DNA of 21,072 bases from an uncultured Flavobacterium sp. (GTDB taxonomy: Bacteria; Bacteroidota; Bacteroidia; Flavobacteriales; Flavobacteriaceae). The notes under the pieces are model-generated. The model worked only from the letters and a program-made list of their open reading frames with translations. It had not been told where the DNA came from and ran no database searches. The position numbers and the translations under genes were made by a program. The stretch spans positions 1 to 21,072 of the forward strand of contig NZ_CAMLRU010000022.1 in the NCBI RefSeq assembly GCF_946482535.1. The letters run 5' to 3'. Positions 13,634 through 21,072 of the stretch are shown piece by piece (the first letter of the stretch is position 1; the number at the start of each line of letters is the position of its first letter).

Positions 13634-15481
13634 TCAAATGAATTTATTATAGTAATGTTTTTGCCATTTGTGCAACATAAATAAAGGCATGGCATAGGGT
13701 AAAATCTTGGTATTTCCTTTTCGGATTTCGGCCACCAATTTCTGTCCGTCAATGTTTTCCATATAAGGCATGTTGAAAATATCGCTTTGGGCAAAATTTT
13801 CCAGTTCGTCGGTGAATCTCGGAAATTTCAACAAATAACTACCCCAAGGCGCACTCAAACCAATCTTTCTGAAATCGACTATCTCTTTAGGAAGTTTATC
13901 TTGCATAGTGGTTTTGAGAATGAATTTTCCTTTTTTACCGGTAAACATCCATTTGTCGTCTAAAGTTCCCAATCCGGCCACCAATCTTTGGTCTAAAAAA
14001 GGTTCGCGGCATTCGATGGAAGTTCCCATGGTACAACGGTCATTTCGGTCTAATAATGAACATAAATAGGTGTGTTGGTCGAAATATAATGCCTGACGTT
14101 GTAAATTTTTAGGATAAAGCTCTTCGGCTTCTTTTAATATTTGATGACGGTATTCATTCTCGGGTTTTTTTTTGTTGCCGTAAAACAAGTTAATGTCTTC
14201 CGGATACACATTGGAACCATTAAAAATAACCAAATCACTATCGCTGTTGATTTTTGAGTATCGCAAAAGTTTATCGTAGCGTGGTCTTTTATTAAATGTT
14301 TCAAACTTTGAAATCTGTGAAATGATTTTTAGTAAAGACGGATTTTTTAAAGCTTTATAACGCACATAACCGCCCATCAATTCATCAGCACCTTCACCCG
14401 AGAGCAATACTTTAACTTTGGGTTTTGCCAATTTAGCAATCGCCAATAAATGCGGCTCATTGAGGTGCATGATAGGCTCGTCCTGAAAATAGGAGGTTTC
14501 AATTAAATTTTGGTACAAATTTTCATTCTCGAGCTGAGTGTGGTTCAAAATGTATTGGTACTCTTCAGTAATTTTTTTGGCCAAATGATACTCATTGTGT
14601 TCTTCTTCCGAAAAGCTGATATTGAACGTCTGAATGTCTTTGAAATTTTGATGGTACAAAGCTGATAAAATAGAGCAAGAATCCAATCCGCCGCTGAGTA
14701 AAACGCCAACAGGAACATCACTGACCATGCGGAGTTTAACCGAATCAAAGAAAGTTTCTTCAAACCATTTTTTCGGATTGCTGATAGGATGGTGGTTTTG
14801 AATTTGCTCTTTCAAATTCCACCATCTCGTGGTGCTGCTTTTACCTTTTTCGTCAATTATCATGTAGTGACCCGGAAGCAACTTTTTTATCCCTTGATAA
14901 AGTGTGCTTTCACCTGCCACAAAACGATTGAAAATGTACTCTTCCAAGCCGTTTTCGGATATTTCAAGCGGAACGCCGGCAGCAAAAAGGGCTTTTTGTT
15001 CGGAGGCAAAAAACAGTGTGTTTTGGTGAATGGTGTAGTACAAAGGTTTTACACCCATTCTGTCTCGACAAAGCGTTAGTTTTTTTTCTGTAGTGTCCCA
15101 AATGGCAAAAGCAAACATGCCGTTCAAACGGTGTAGCATGTCCATGCCGTATAATTCATAAAGCTTAAGCAATACCTCGGTATCTGAACCCGATTTTAAA
15201 GTAATTCCTTTGCTTTTTAATTCGGGATAAAAAGATTGGTAATTGTAAATTTCGCCATTAAAAACGATGATATACCTTCCGCTTTCAGAAACAAACGGTT
15301 GGTGTCCGGCCTTTGAAGTGTCAATAATGGAAAGTCTTCTGTGTCCTAAGCCTATATTGTTTTGGAGATAAATGCCTTTATCATCCGGGCCGCGGTGCTC
15401 TAAGATATCGCGCATTTTTACCAATTGATTTTGATCAACCGGTTTGTAATCTAAATGTAAAATTCCGTTAATGCCACACAT
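13634..15481 (-). CDS. asnB: Asparagine synthase (glutamine-hydrolysing)
   Basis: This 615-residue class B asparagine synthetase has an N-terminal glutaminase domain that begins with the nucleophile Cys2 (MCGINGI) and shows HRGPDDKG (29-36), GHRRLSI (46-52), FNGEIYN (74-80) and SGSDTEV (97-103). These residues bind and hydrolyse glutamine. The ATP-pyrophosphatase synthetase domain has the PP-loop LLSGGLDSCS (261-270) and SGEGADELMGG (361-371). All catalytic landmarks are present. The textbook reaction is Asp + Gln + ATP to Asn, but AsnB paralogues placed next to glycosyltransferases often amidate sugar carboxylates in surface polysaccharides. Here it follows a family 4 glycosyltransferase by 4 bp, so a glycan role is possible. 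It is the last gene of the recF cluster. Confidence 0.93.
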   Translation of the reverse strand: MCGINGILHLDYKPVDQNQLVKMRDILEHRGPDDKGIYLQNNIGLGHRRLSIIDTSKAGHQPFVSESGRYIIVFNGEIYNYQSFYPELKSKGITLKSGSDTEVLLKLYELYGMDMLHRLNGMFAFAIWDTTEKKLTLCRDRMGVKPLYYTIHQNTLFFASEQKALFAAGVPLEISENGLEEYIFNRFVAGESTLYQGIKKLLPGHYMIIDEKGKSSTTRWWNLKEQIQNHHPISNPKKWFEETFFDSVKLRMVSDVPVGVLLSGGLDSCSILSALYHQNFKDIQTFNISFSEEEHNEYHLAKKITEEYQYILNHTQLENENLYQNLIETSYFQDEPIMHLNEPHLLAIAKLAKPKVKVLLSGEGADELMGGYVRYKALKNPSLLKIISQISKFETFNKRPRYDKLLRYSKINSDSDLVIFNGSNVYPEDINLFYGNKKKPENEYRHQILKEAEELYPKNLQRQALYFDQHTYLCSLLDRNDRCTMGTSIECREPFLDQRLVAGLGTLDDKWMFTGKKGKFILKTTMQDKLPKEIVDFRKIGLSAPWGSYLLKFPRFTDELENFAQSDIFNMPYMENIDGQKLVAEIRKGNTKILPYAMPLFMLHKWQKHYYNKFI

Positions 15482-15485
15482 AAAA

Positions 15486-16553
15486 CTATACGGCAGCTGT
15501 TGTAGCTGAGATCAAATCGTGGTATTTTAATGCTATTCTCTTCATGTTGATTTCGTAGTTGGCATTTTCTTCAACAAACTTTCTATTGGCTAGAACTGCT
15601 TTTTGGGTTAGTTCTTTGTTTTGAAATGCCCACTGTAATTCGTCGGCTAATTTAGTGGCATTTTCGGAAGCTACAAGTATTCCGTTAACTTTTTGTTGTA
15701 TCAAATAATTATTGCCGGGTAAATCACTTACAATTGGAAAGCAACCGCAAGCCATTGCTTCAAAAAGAGAAGCCGAAACGCCCTCGGTAGTAGGCATACT
15801 AATATAGAAATTAGCGTTATGTAAATAAGCAGGAATCTCTTGATTGTCAATTCTTCCTGTGAAAATAACTTCTTTTTCGAGGTTTAATTCCCTGGCTAAA
15901 GTTTGCAATTTTTTTAATTCGATTCCGTCTCCAATGAGGGTTAGTTTAAAAGGAACCTGATTTTTTTTTAAGTAAGAAAAAGCTTTTAAAATTAAATCAT
16001 GTTGGTATTCCGGATGCAGTGAACGGGTAACTATGGCATTAATCATTTCACTGTTTTGAGTATTGTTGAATTTAAACAGTGCCAAATTAATTCCTTTGGG
16101 CAAAATCATTACTTTTTTCATGTTTACACCACTTTCCTGCATGTGATCGGCCATCACCTTGCCCCAAGCATGAATCAAATCGGCTTTTTGATAAGCATAT
16201 TTTTGAATAACTTTTTTAAAGGGATAAGAAAGTGAATTCTCCGGCCACAAATCGGTTATTCCTTGTTGGGCGATAGCTATGGGCTTAATTCCGGACAGCG
16301 CTGCCAAATAACCGTAACTGGTAGTTCGCTCGGCAATGACCATGTCGGGATTGAATTTTTTGGCGATGCCTTTGATGGTTAAAAAGGCCTTGGTCAATTC
16401 TAACAATCTAACCAGTCTGTACAAGCCGTGGCTTTTGGTTTGCAATTCCCAAGTTACGATTTCGAAATCGCCAAATTCCTTGAGACCATTCATCCAAGTG
16501 ATGGCATCAGCGCGGTAAGTTTCACCTAAAAAGAGTATTCTTTTTTTTGCCAT
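15486..16553 (-). CDS. Family 4-type (GT-B) glycosyltransferase
   Basis: This 355-residue GT-B enzyme has an N-terminal acceptor domain (MAKKRILFLGETYRADAITW) with the typical PDMVIAERTTSYGY and AWGKVMADHM segments, and a C-terminal nucleotide-sugar domain. That domain starts around residue 170 and shows LTLIGDGIELKKLQ (205-218), VIFTGRIDNQEIPAYL (229-244) and the donor-binding E257-GVSASLF-E265 (E-x7-E) with AMACGCFPIVSDLPG (266-280). No membrane segment is visible, and such enzymes act at the cytoplasmic face of the membrane. Donor and acceptor sugars are unknown. It is followed after 4 bp by asnB and preceded by the DUF2461 gene with a 6-bp gap. With no other polysaccharide genes nearby, it could modify a glycan or lipid made elsewhere. 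Confidence 0.9.
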   Translation of the reverse strand: MAKKRILFLGETYRADAITWMNGLKEFGDFEIVTWELQTKSHGLYRLVRLLELTKAFLTIKGIAKKFNPDMVIAERTTSYGYLAALSGIKPIAIAQQGITDLWPENSLSYPFKKVIQKYAYQKADLIHAWGKVMADHMQESGVNMKKVMILPKGINLALFKFNNTQNSEMINAIVTRSLHPEYQHDLILKAFSYLKKNQVPFKLTLIGDGIELKKLQTLARELNLEKEVIFTGRIDNQEIPAYLHNANFYISMPTTEGVSASLFEAMACGCFPIVSDLPGNNYLIQQKVNGILVASENATKLADELQWAFQNKELTQKAVLANRKFVEENANYEINMKRIALKYHDLISATTAAV

Positions 16554-16559
16554 TCAAGT

Positions 16560-17234
16560 TTAGTCTTCGGTTTCCAAAGCTCGGTTTAAAAAATCATTTA
16601 AAGGTTTCAAGGCTATGAGTTTCTGCGCTACAGTTTTGCTGAAATCTTTGTCGGTAAAAAGCGCATCGTCAATTTTGGCGGAAGCCGTAAAGCTTTTCAG
16701 TTTCAAAAATTCAATGGCCGGATGATTCGGGTCGAAATCTTTCGGAGCTTTTTTTAAGGTGTTGCTTTCGTCTCGGGTTATTGTTTTGAATTCTTTTTTA
16801 AAGTTTTTATCATTGACAATCGCTTCCAAATCTTCGTTGAAAAAAGCAATTTCTTTGCGGATTTTTTTTAATTCCTCAGGTTCCGGACACCAAACACCGC
16901 CGGCGATGAAGGAATTTCCTTTTTCAAAATGCACATAATAACCCGGACTGTTTTTTCGGAATTTATTTTGGGTAAACCAAACGCCCATATTGGTTTTGTA
17001 AGGAGACTTGTCTTTAGAAAAACGAATGTCGCGATTGATTCTGAAGGTACAGTTTTTAACTTCCAACGGTTCCAAGGTTTTGTCCAAGGGCTTCATTTCT
17101 GCCAAAAGTGAAGCTATAAAAGCATGATAGTCTTTTTTATAGTTCTCATACCTTTTTTTATTGGCATGCATCCAATCGGTATTGTTGTTGGCTATTAAAT
17201 CTTCCAGAAAATGAAGGGCTTCTTTGGTTATCAT
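16560..17234 (-). CDS. DUF2461 family protein
   Basis: This 224-residue protein starts at the ATG at 17234, 1 bp after the stop of the rhodanese-thioredoxin gene. The frame stays open further upstream inside that gene, but the family begins as here, MITKEALHFLEDL. DUF2461 signatures are N28-WMHANKKRYE-like text (21-30), the conserved block FRINRDIRFSKDKSPYKTN (64-82), and GYYVHFEKG, then IAGGVWCPEPEELKKIR (starting 98 and 110). Members are broadly conserved and uncharacterised; this protein is soluble with no signal peptide. Its biochemical role is unknown. The tight spacing to both neighbours puts it in the recF-to-asnB transcript. Confidence 0.85.
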   Translation of the reverse strand: MITKEALHFLEDLIANNNTDWMHANKKRYENYKKDYHAFIASLLAEMKPLDKTLEPLEVKNCTFRINRDIRFSKDKSPYKTNMGVWFTQNKFRKNSPGYYVHFEKGNSFIAGGVWCPEPEELKKIRKEIAFFNEDLEAIVNDKNFKKEFKTITRDESNTLKKAPKDFDPNHPAIEFLKLKSFTASAKIDDALFTDKDFSKTVAQKLIALKPLNDFLNRALETED

Positions 17235-17235
17235 A

Positions 17236-17931
17236 CTACAAGTGTTTTCTAAGTTCTTCTTCCGAAATGTAACCCATATTGCGCCAAACTTCTTGTCCGT
17301 TTTCGTAAACAATAATTACCGGTAGGCCTTCTAATTTCAGTTGGTCAACAATGGTTTTATTTTCATCGGCATCCAATTGTACAATTTTGATTTGGTCTTT
17401 TAATTCAGTTTGAAGCTTGATTATATAAGGTTTCATCTTTTGACAAGGCGCACACCATTTGGCATTAAAATCAATCATAACACGCTTGCTTGAACTCACC
17501 AACTCCTTGTATTCTTGGTCACAAATCCCAATAATTTTTTCAGTTTTTTGAACTTTTCCTGAAGCATTCCATTTCATAATACCGCCATCCAAATTGTAGA
17601 TTTCTTTGAAACCCAATTCCGCCAATTTATTTGCCGCTTGGCCACTTCGGCCACCTACTTTACAATAAACAAAGATGGGTTTGGTCTTGTCATACTGATT
17701 GGCTTTGGCCACAAAATCATCGGCATTCCAATTCACATTCACAGCATTGTCTATATGTTCGCCACTGAATTCTGCAGGAGTTCTAACGTCTAATAATTGT
17801 GGATTTGGAGTTGTGCTGAGTTTTTGGGCGAAGGTTTCCACATCAACGGTTTTGACAGCCGGAGAAGTTTGTCCTTGACAGCTTAAGAATAAGAAACTCA
17901 ATAATAGTAGGGAAAGTAATTTAGATTTCAT
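17236..17931 (-). CDS. Rhodanese-thioredoxin fusion lipoprotein
   Basis: Read from the ATG at 17931 the protein has 231 residues; the frame can be read three codons further to a TTG at 17940, but the ATG gives a normal leader, MKSKLLSLLLLSFLFLSC, with lipobox Cys18. It is therefore probably a lipoprotein outside the cytoplasm. A rhodanese domain (about 28-120) has LLDVRTPAEFSGEHIDNAVNV and the active-site loop C90-K-V-G-G-R-S (YCKVGGRSGQAAN). A thioredoxin domain (about 135-230) has the redox motif W-C-A-P-C (159-163) and a cis-Pro in LEGLPVIIVYENG. The two domains could handle sulfane sulfur and reduce it or its disulfides in the periplasm. That is inferred from the domains. It lies 31-40 bp downstream of recF and 1 bp before DUF2461. 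Confidence 0.87.
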   Translation of the reverse strand: MKSKLLSLLLLSFLFLSCQGQTSPAVKTVDVETFAQKLSTTPNPQLLDVRTPAEFSGEHIDNAVNVNWNADDFVAKANQYDKTKPIFVYCKVGGRSGQAANKLAELGFKEIYNLDGGIMKWNASGKVQKTEKIIGICDQEYKELVSSSKRVMIDFNAKWCAPCQKMKPYIIKLQTELKDQIKIVQLDADENKTIVDQLKLEGLPVIIVYENGQEVWRNMGYISEEELRKHL

Positions 17932-17971
17932 GCGTTGCAATTTTTCAGCTAAATTACAAAATAGAACAACA

Positions 17972-19051
17972 CTACAAATTAAATATTTTATAACTCTGAT
18001 GAGTCGTTTTTACGATGTTTTCCGTGCGCTCCGGATGTGTGTCGGAAATGAATAATTGCCCGAATTCTTCGTTGTTCACCATTTCAATAATCTTGCTGAC
18101 ACGAAATTCATCGAGCTTGTCAAAAATGTCATCAAAGAGCAAAATGGGTTTTTCACCGCTTTGTTTTTTGACAAAATCAAATTGGGCCAATTTCAAAGCA
18201 ATCAGAAAAGATTTCTGTTGTCCTTGTGAGCCGAATTTTTTAATGGGAAAATGGTCGATTTCAAAAGACAAGTCATCTTTGTGAACGCCTACCGAAGTAT
18301 ATTGTAAAGCCCTGTCTTTGCTGAGATTTTCTTCTAATAGTGTCAAGGTGTCTTTTTCGAACAAATCGCTTTGGTAAACCAATTGAACGGTTTCGGCCGA
18401 TTGGGTAATGTCTTGATGGTATTTGTTAAAAATCGGAATGAACTCGGTTAAAAATTTTTCCCTTTTGTTGAAAATGGCTTTGCCAAGTACGTCCAATTGC
18501 TCATTGTAGATGCTTAAAGTTTCTTTTTCAAAAACGTGATTCAGCGCAAAATATTTTAGCAAGGCATTGCGCTGGCTGATGATTTTTTGGTATTGGATGA
18601 GTTGTTGCAAATAGGTATTGTCCAATTGTGAAATCACACTGTCCATGAATTTTCTTCGGGTTTCACTACCTTCTATGATTAAATCCCTATCGGCCGGAGA
18701 AATAATCACCAACGGAATAAAACCGATGTGGTCAGAGAATTTTTCATAGAGCTTGCTGTTGCGTTTTAAGATTTTCTTTTGGCCTTTTTTTAAACTGCAT
18801 AGAATTTGTTCGGAGCGCTCATTTTTTTCAAATTCGCCATCCACCACAAAAAACTCTTCTCCGTGTTTGATGTTTTGCACTGCCAGCGGATTGAAATAAC
18901 TTTTTCCGTTGGCCAAATGATAAATGGCGTCTAACAGATTGGTTTTTCCAATACCGTTTTTACCCACGAAGCAATTGATTTTGGTATCAAATTCGAAGGT
19001 AGCGTCTGAAAAATTTTTATAATTGAGTACTGAAATTCGCTTTAAAAACAA
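17972..19051 (-). CDS. recF: DNA replication and repair protein RecF (TTG start)
   Basis: This 359-residue SMC-like ATPase of the RecFOR pathway loads RecA at gaps in single-stranded DNA. It begins [21 protein letters not shown], the canonical RecF start, although its first codon is TTG; no ATG is available upstream or nearby downstream. Walker A is GKNGIGKT (30-37). The region before Walker B has [19 protein letters not shown] (273-291, ABC-like signature SQGQQ), and Walker B is [16 protein letters not shown] (303-318). DTHPER follows near 337. The length is normal for the family. It heads the five-gene minus-strand cluster, with 157 bp separating it from the divergent TPR gene. Confidence 0.95.
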   Translation of the reverse strand: MFLKRISVLNYKNFSDATFEFDTKINCFVGKNGIGKTNLLDAIYHLANGKSYFNPLAVQNIKHGEEFFVVDGEFEKNERSEQILCSLKKGQKKILKRNSKLYEKFSDHIGFIPLVIISPADRDLIIEGSETRRKFMDSVISQLDNTYLQQLIQYQKIISQRNALLKYFALNHVFEKETLSIYNEQLDVLGKAIFNKREKFLTEFIPIFNKYHQDITQSAETVQLVYQSDLFEKDTLTLLEENLSKDRALQYTSVGVHKDDLSFEIDHFPIKKFGSQGQQKSFLIALKLAQFDFVKKQSGEKPILLFDDIFDKLDEFRVSKIIEMVNNEEFGQLFISDTHPERTENIVKTTHQSYKIFNL

Positions 19052-19154
19052 TTTGGTTTTTGTTTAAAATTAAGGCCTAAACTAAAGAGGTGCAAATTAT
19101 TCAAAATAATCGAGAAAAATAATTTCGGCAGGATTAAATATTAAATCAATTTTT

Positions 19155-19187
19155 TTTGTGTCGGTTTGAATAAAAATTTTATTTTTG
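19155..19187 (+). promoter_or_regulatory. Promoter of the TPR protein gene
   Basis: TTTG (19155-19158) and TATTTTTG (19180-19187, a perfect TAnnTTTG) are 21 bp apart, the flavobacterial consensus arrangement. The -7 box ends 21 bp before the ATG at 19209. It is the best plus-strand promoter match. Confidence 0.6.
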
Positions 19188-19208
19188 CGCACACTAAATT
19201 AAAAATAG

Positions 19209-19994
19209 ATGGCAACTTTTAACAAAAGAGGATATAAAGCACCAAAAGAAAAAGCTGAAAAATTAGATAATACTTTTATCGAAGACGTAAACGTTGATGA
19301 GAAAGACAGTACCACTGCAAAAGCATTTGATACGTTAGATCAATCAGCTTCGAGAGCCGAAGATTTTATTGCTAAAAACCAGAAGTTTATTTTAGGTTTC
19401 CTTGGAGCCGTTGTTGTGGCTGTGGTAGGTTATTTTGCTTATGAGAAATTTATAGCTGAACCCAACCAACAAACAGCAGCCGATGAATTATTCGTAGCAC
19501 AACAAAACTTCCAAAAAGCGGTTGATGGTGATGTCAAAGCTGATTCTTTATTCAATTTAGTATTAAACGGTTCCGAAGGTAAATTCGGGGTAATCAGAAT
19601 TGCTGAAGAGTATTCAGGAACGGATGCCGGAAATTTAGCGAACTACTATGCGGGAATCGCATACCTTAATACAGGGAAATATGCTGAAGCTATCAGTAGT
19701 TTAGAGAAGTTTTCTTCAGAAGATATGATGTTAAGCACTTTAGCCAAAGGCGCTATCGGAGATGCTTATGCCCAACAAAACAAACAAAAAGAAGCTTTAG
19801 AGTTCTATTTGAAAGCGGCAGATGCCAGTCAAAATGATTTCACCAGACCAAGATATTTATTAAAAGCCGGAAAAACAGCTTTGGCTTTAGGAAACAAAGC
19901 GGATGCTTTGAAATATTTCACCGAAATCAAAGAAAACTTTGAGGCTACTCCTGAAGCACAACAAATCGACGGTTTAATTGGTTTAGCACAATAA
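19209..19994 (+). CDS. Membrane-anchored tetratricopeptide-repeat protein (YfgM-like)
   Basis: This 261-residue protein has a charged cytoplasmic N-terminus (about 1-58, rich in Lys, Glu and Asp), one membrane helix at about 60-80 (FILGFLGAVVVAVVGYFAY), then a helical periplasmic part carrying three TPR-like units at about 139-171 (NLANYYAGIAYLNTGKYAEA), 176-208 (LAKGAIGDAYAQQNKQKEAL) and 214-247 (YLLKAGKTALALGNKADALKY). TPR units are protein-binding scaffolds. The arrangement resembles YfgM, which is associated with the Sec translocon and periplasmic chaperones in E. coli, but this is by analogy. A terminator follows. It is divergent from recF, with a clear promoter. Confidence 0.85.
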   Translation: MATFNKRGYKAPKEKAEKLDNTFIEDVNVDEKDSTTAKAFDTLDQSASRAEDFIAKNQKFILGFLGAVVVAVVGYFAYEKFIAEPNQQTAADELFVAQQNFQKAVDGDVKADSLFNLVLNGSEGKFGVIRIAEEYSGTDAGNLANYYAGIAYLNTGKYAEAISSLEKFSSEDMMLSTLAKGAIGDAYAQQNKQKEALEFYLKAADASQNDFTRPRYLLKAGKTALALGNKADALKYFTEIKENFEATPEAQQIDGLIGLAQ

Positions 19995-20014
19995 AACAAA
20001 AAAAAATATTTTAT

Positions 20015-20049
20015 AAAAGGATTAAGGATGCTATCTTTAATCCTTTTTT
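20015..20049 (+). terminator. Rho-independent terminator after the TPR gene
   Basis: The stem pairs AAAAGGATTAA (20015-20025) with TTAATCCTTTT (20037-20047) around an 11-nt loop, followed by more T. It lies 20 bp after the TPR stop codon and just before ribH, which starts at 20068. Confidence 0.8.
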
Positions 20050-20067
20050 ATTTTAAACAATAAAATT

Positions 20068-20559
20068 ATGGCGACTGCAAATAAGAATTTGTCCAACTAC
20101 GATAAAAGTACGCTGCCTAATGCGAAAGATTTTCGGTTTGGAATTGTAGTTTCAGAATGGAACGAACACATCACCAACGGTTTGTATAATGGTGCCGAAG
20201 CCGCATTATTAGACTGTGGCGCTTTGCCCGAAAATCTCATTCGTTGGAATGTACCCGGAAGTTTTGAATTGATTTACGGAGCACAACGCATGATAGTGAC
20301 GCAAGAAGTCGATGTGGTCATCACCATCGGCTGTGTGATTAAAGGTGAAACCATGCATTTTGAATTTGTGTGCGAAGGCGTAACCCAAGGCATCAAAGAT
20401 TTGAATGTGCAAACCGATGTGCCGGTTATCTTTTGTTTATTGACCGATAATAACGAACAACAATCTATCGACAGAAGTGGCGGTATTCACGGTAACAAAG
20501 GAACTGAAGCGGCTATTGCAGCTATAAAAATGGCTGATTTAAGAAGAAGAACAATGTAA
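20068..20559 (+). CDS. ribH: 6,7-dimethyl-8-ribityllumazine synthase RibH
   Basis: This 163-residue enzyme joins 3,4-dihydroxy-2-butanone 4-phosphate and 5-amino-6-ribitylaminouracil to form lumazine, the penultimate step of riboflavin synthesis, in the cytoplasm. The family assembles as pentamers or 60-mers. Seen: FGIVVSEWNEHIT (24-36), where Trp31 is in the position that stacks on the substrate ring; NVPGSFELIYGA (61-72); IGCVIKGETMHFEFV (87-101), with catalytic His97; and the C-terminal NNEQQSIDRSGGIHGNKG (128-145), with the phosphate-binding Arg136 region. Other riboflavin genes are not adjacent, and no FMN riboswitch is visible in the 74-bp upstream gap, which is mostly the preceding terminator. 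Read-through or a weak unseen promoter must supply transcription. Confidence 0.95.
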   Translation: MATANKNLSNYDKSTLPNAKDFRFGIVVSEWNEHITNGLYNGAEAALLDCGALPENLIRWNVPGSFELIYGAQRMIVTQEVDVVITIGCVIKGETMHFEFVCEGVTQGIKDLNVQTDVPVIFCLLTDNNEQQSIDRSGGIHGNKGTEAAIAAIKMADLRRRTM

Positions 20560-20586
20560 TAGTATTTCTTTTCAAGATAAAAACAG

Positions 20587-20615
20587 AAGCCTATTCCACT
20601 GTGAATAGGTTTTTT
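20587..20615 (+). terminator. Rho-independent terminator of ribH
   Basis: A stem of CCTATTC (20590-20596) with GAATAGG (20603-20609), extended by AAG/TTT (G-U at 20589-20610), closes a 6-nt loop and is followed by T residues. It lies 28 bp after the ribH stop. Confidence 0.82.
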
Positions 20616-20658
20616 ATTTTTAGGGAAGTATTAACTATAAATCCCAATACTTTTTCCT

Positions 20659-20666
20659 TAAATTTG
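20659..20666 (+). promoter_or_regulatory. Candidate -7 box (TAAATTTG) of mutL
   Basis: TAAATTTG matches TAnnTTTG exactly and would give a 5' leader of about 55 nt to the mutL ATG at 20728. No clear TTG -33 element is seen. It lies between the ribH terminator and mutL. Confidence 0.45.
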
Positions 20667-20685
20667 CTTACTTCGGTTGCCCAAA

Positions 20686-20719
20686 TACTGAATACTAATA
20701 ACTGAACACTGAATACTTA
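20686..20719. repeat. Short imperfect direct repeats upstream of mutL
   Basis: ACTGAATACT occurs at 20687-20696 and at 20708-20717, with a degenerate third copy (AACTGAACACT) between. The units lie in the mutL 5' leader, directly before the start codon. Confidence 0.5.
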
Positions 20720-20727
20720 AAAAAAGA

Positions 20728-21072
20728 ATGTCGAGTATAATTCAATTACTTCCGGATCACGTTGCCAATCAAATTGCTGCGGGTGAAGTGGTCCAAAGAC
20801 CGGCTTCGGTAGTCAAAGAGCTGTTGGAAAATGCTGTCGATGCCAAAGCTACTGATATCAAGCTAATTATTAAAGACGCCGGAAAATCATTGGTACAAGT
20901 CATTGATAACGGCGTAGGCATGAGTGTCACCGATTCTCGTTTGTGTTTTGAACGACATGCCACTTCTAAAATCCGTCAGGCGGAAGATTTATTCTCTTTG
21001 CATACCAAAGGGTTTCGAGGAGAAGCTTTGGCTTCCATAGCGGCGATTGCCCATGTGGAAATGAAAACCAAA
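20728..21072 (+). CDS. mutL: DNA mismatch repair protein MutL, N-terminal part (partial)
   Basis: The window ends within this gene after 115 codons in frame. MutL is a GHKL-type ATPase that couples MutS mismatch recognition to downstream nicking. The visible N-terminal ATPase domain has all four signatures: [19 protein letters not shown] (4-22), the N-box [12 protein letters not shown] (28-39) with catalytic Glu31 and Mg-binding Asn35, DNGVGM (60-65, ATP-binding Asp60), HATSKI (77-82) and [12 protein letters not shown] (93-104). This start gives the standard N-terminus, which supports it. The gene is preceded by its own -7 box and by a cluster of short direct repeats. The dimerisation and any endonuclease motif at the C-terminus lie outside the window. 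Confidence 0.95.
   Translation, partial: MSSIIQLLPDHVANQIAAGEVVQRPASVVKELLENAVDAKATDIKLIIKDAGKSLVQVIDNGVGMSVTDSRLCFERHATSKIRQAEDLFSLHTKGFRGEALASIAAIAHVEMKTK

Noticed and set aside
16560..17312. Longer start for the DUF2461 protein inside the preceding gene
   Set aside because: The extra 26 residues lie within the thioredoxin coding region and do not resemble the family N-terminus; ATG at 17234 fits both the family and the spacing.
19096..19110. Inverted repeat ATTATT-CAA-AATAAT between recF and the TPR gene
   Set aside because: Six A/T pairs are too short to stand out from this A/T-rich background.
19995..20067. FMN riboswitch upstream of ribH
   Set aside because: The 74-bp gap is taken up by the preceding terminator, and no conserved RFN-like G/C-rich helices are visible.
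1..21072. Mobile element, phage, toxin-antitoxin, CRISPR or tRNA in the window
   Set aside because: I looked on both strands and found no transposase, integrase, repeat-spacer pattern or tRNA-like cloverleaf; the gene content is chromosomal core throughout.

Overview
The window comes from a low-GC member of the Bacteroidota, most likely the genus Flavobacterium or a close relative in the Flavobacteriaceae. The reasons are the AT-rich intergenic DNA, Lys-rich lipoprotein leaders (MKK...C), Bacteroidota-type promoter boxes of the form TAnnTTTG, the near absence of Shine-Dalgarno sequences, and protein families typical of that group (Bacteroidota-type TonB, a CvfB-like protein, a stand-alone DUF721 protein, DUF4268, TraB/GumN). 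This assignment comes from reading the sequence, not from a database match.

Layout, left to right. The 3' end of ftsY (+) is followed 5 bp later by a 60-residue two-helix membrane protein. A serine-hydrolase lipoprotein (-) converges on it. Next are a lipocalin-like lipoprotein and an overlapping DUF721 gene (+), a convergent DUF4268 gene (-), a Nudix hydrolase and a PlsC-type acyltransferase (+). An apparent minus-strand operon then encodes an ECF sigma factor, a four-helix membrane protein and a TraB/GumN-like secreted protein. It is divergent from a cvfB-like S1 RNA-binding gene (+). A second serine hydrolase, a TonB-family protein with a clear terminator, a second ECF sigma gene overlapping a family 2 glycosyltransferase, a GNAT/PaiB-like pair and murB follow, all on the minus strand. 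A compact minus-strand cluster of five genes runs recF, rhodanese-thioredoxin lipoprotein, DUF2461, family 4 glycosyltransferase, asnB. The right end holds plus-strand genes: a membrane-anchored TPR protein, ribH and the 5' end of mutL.

Functionally this is mostly chromosomal core: protein targeting (FtsY), peptidoglycan precursor synthesis (MurB), riboflavin synthesis (RibH), DNA replication and repair (RecF, MutL, possibly the DUF721 protein), lipid acylation and envelope energy coupling. The less ordinary parts are two ECF sigma genes with unusual neighbours, the glycosyltransferase/asparagine-synthetase pair at the end of the recF cluster (perhaps for making or amidating a surface glycan), and the rhodanese-thioredoxin fusion.

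I saw no tRNA, rRNA, CRISPR array, insertion sequence, integrase or phage gene. No intergenic stretch exceeds about 170 bases. I do not see a convincing undescribed defence or mobile system; the findings below are modest leads.
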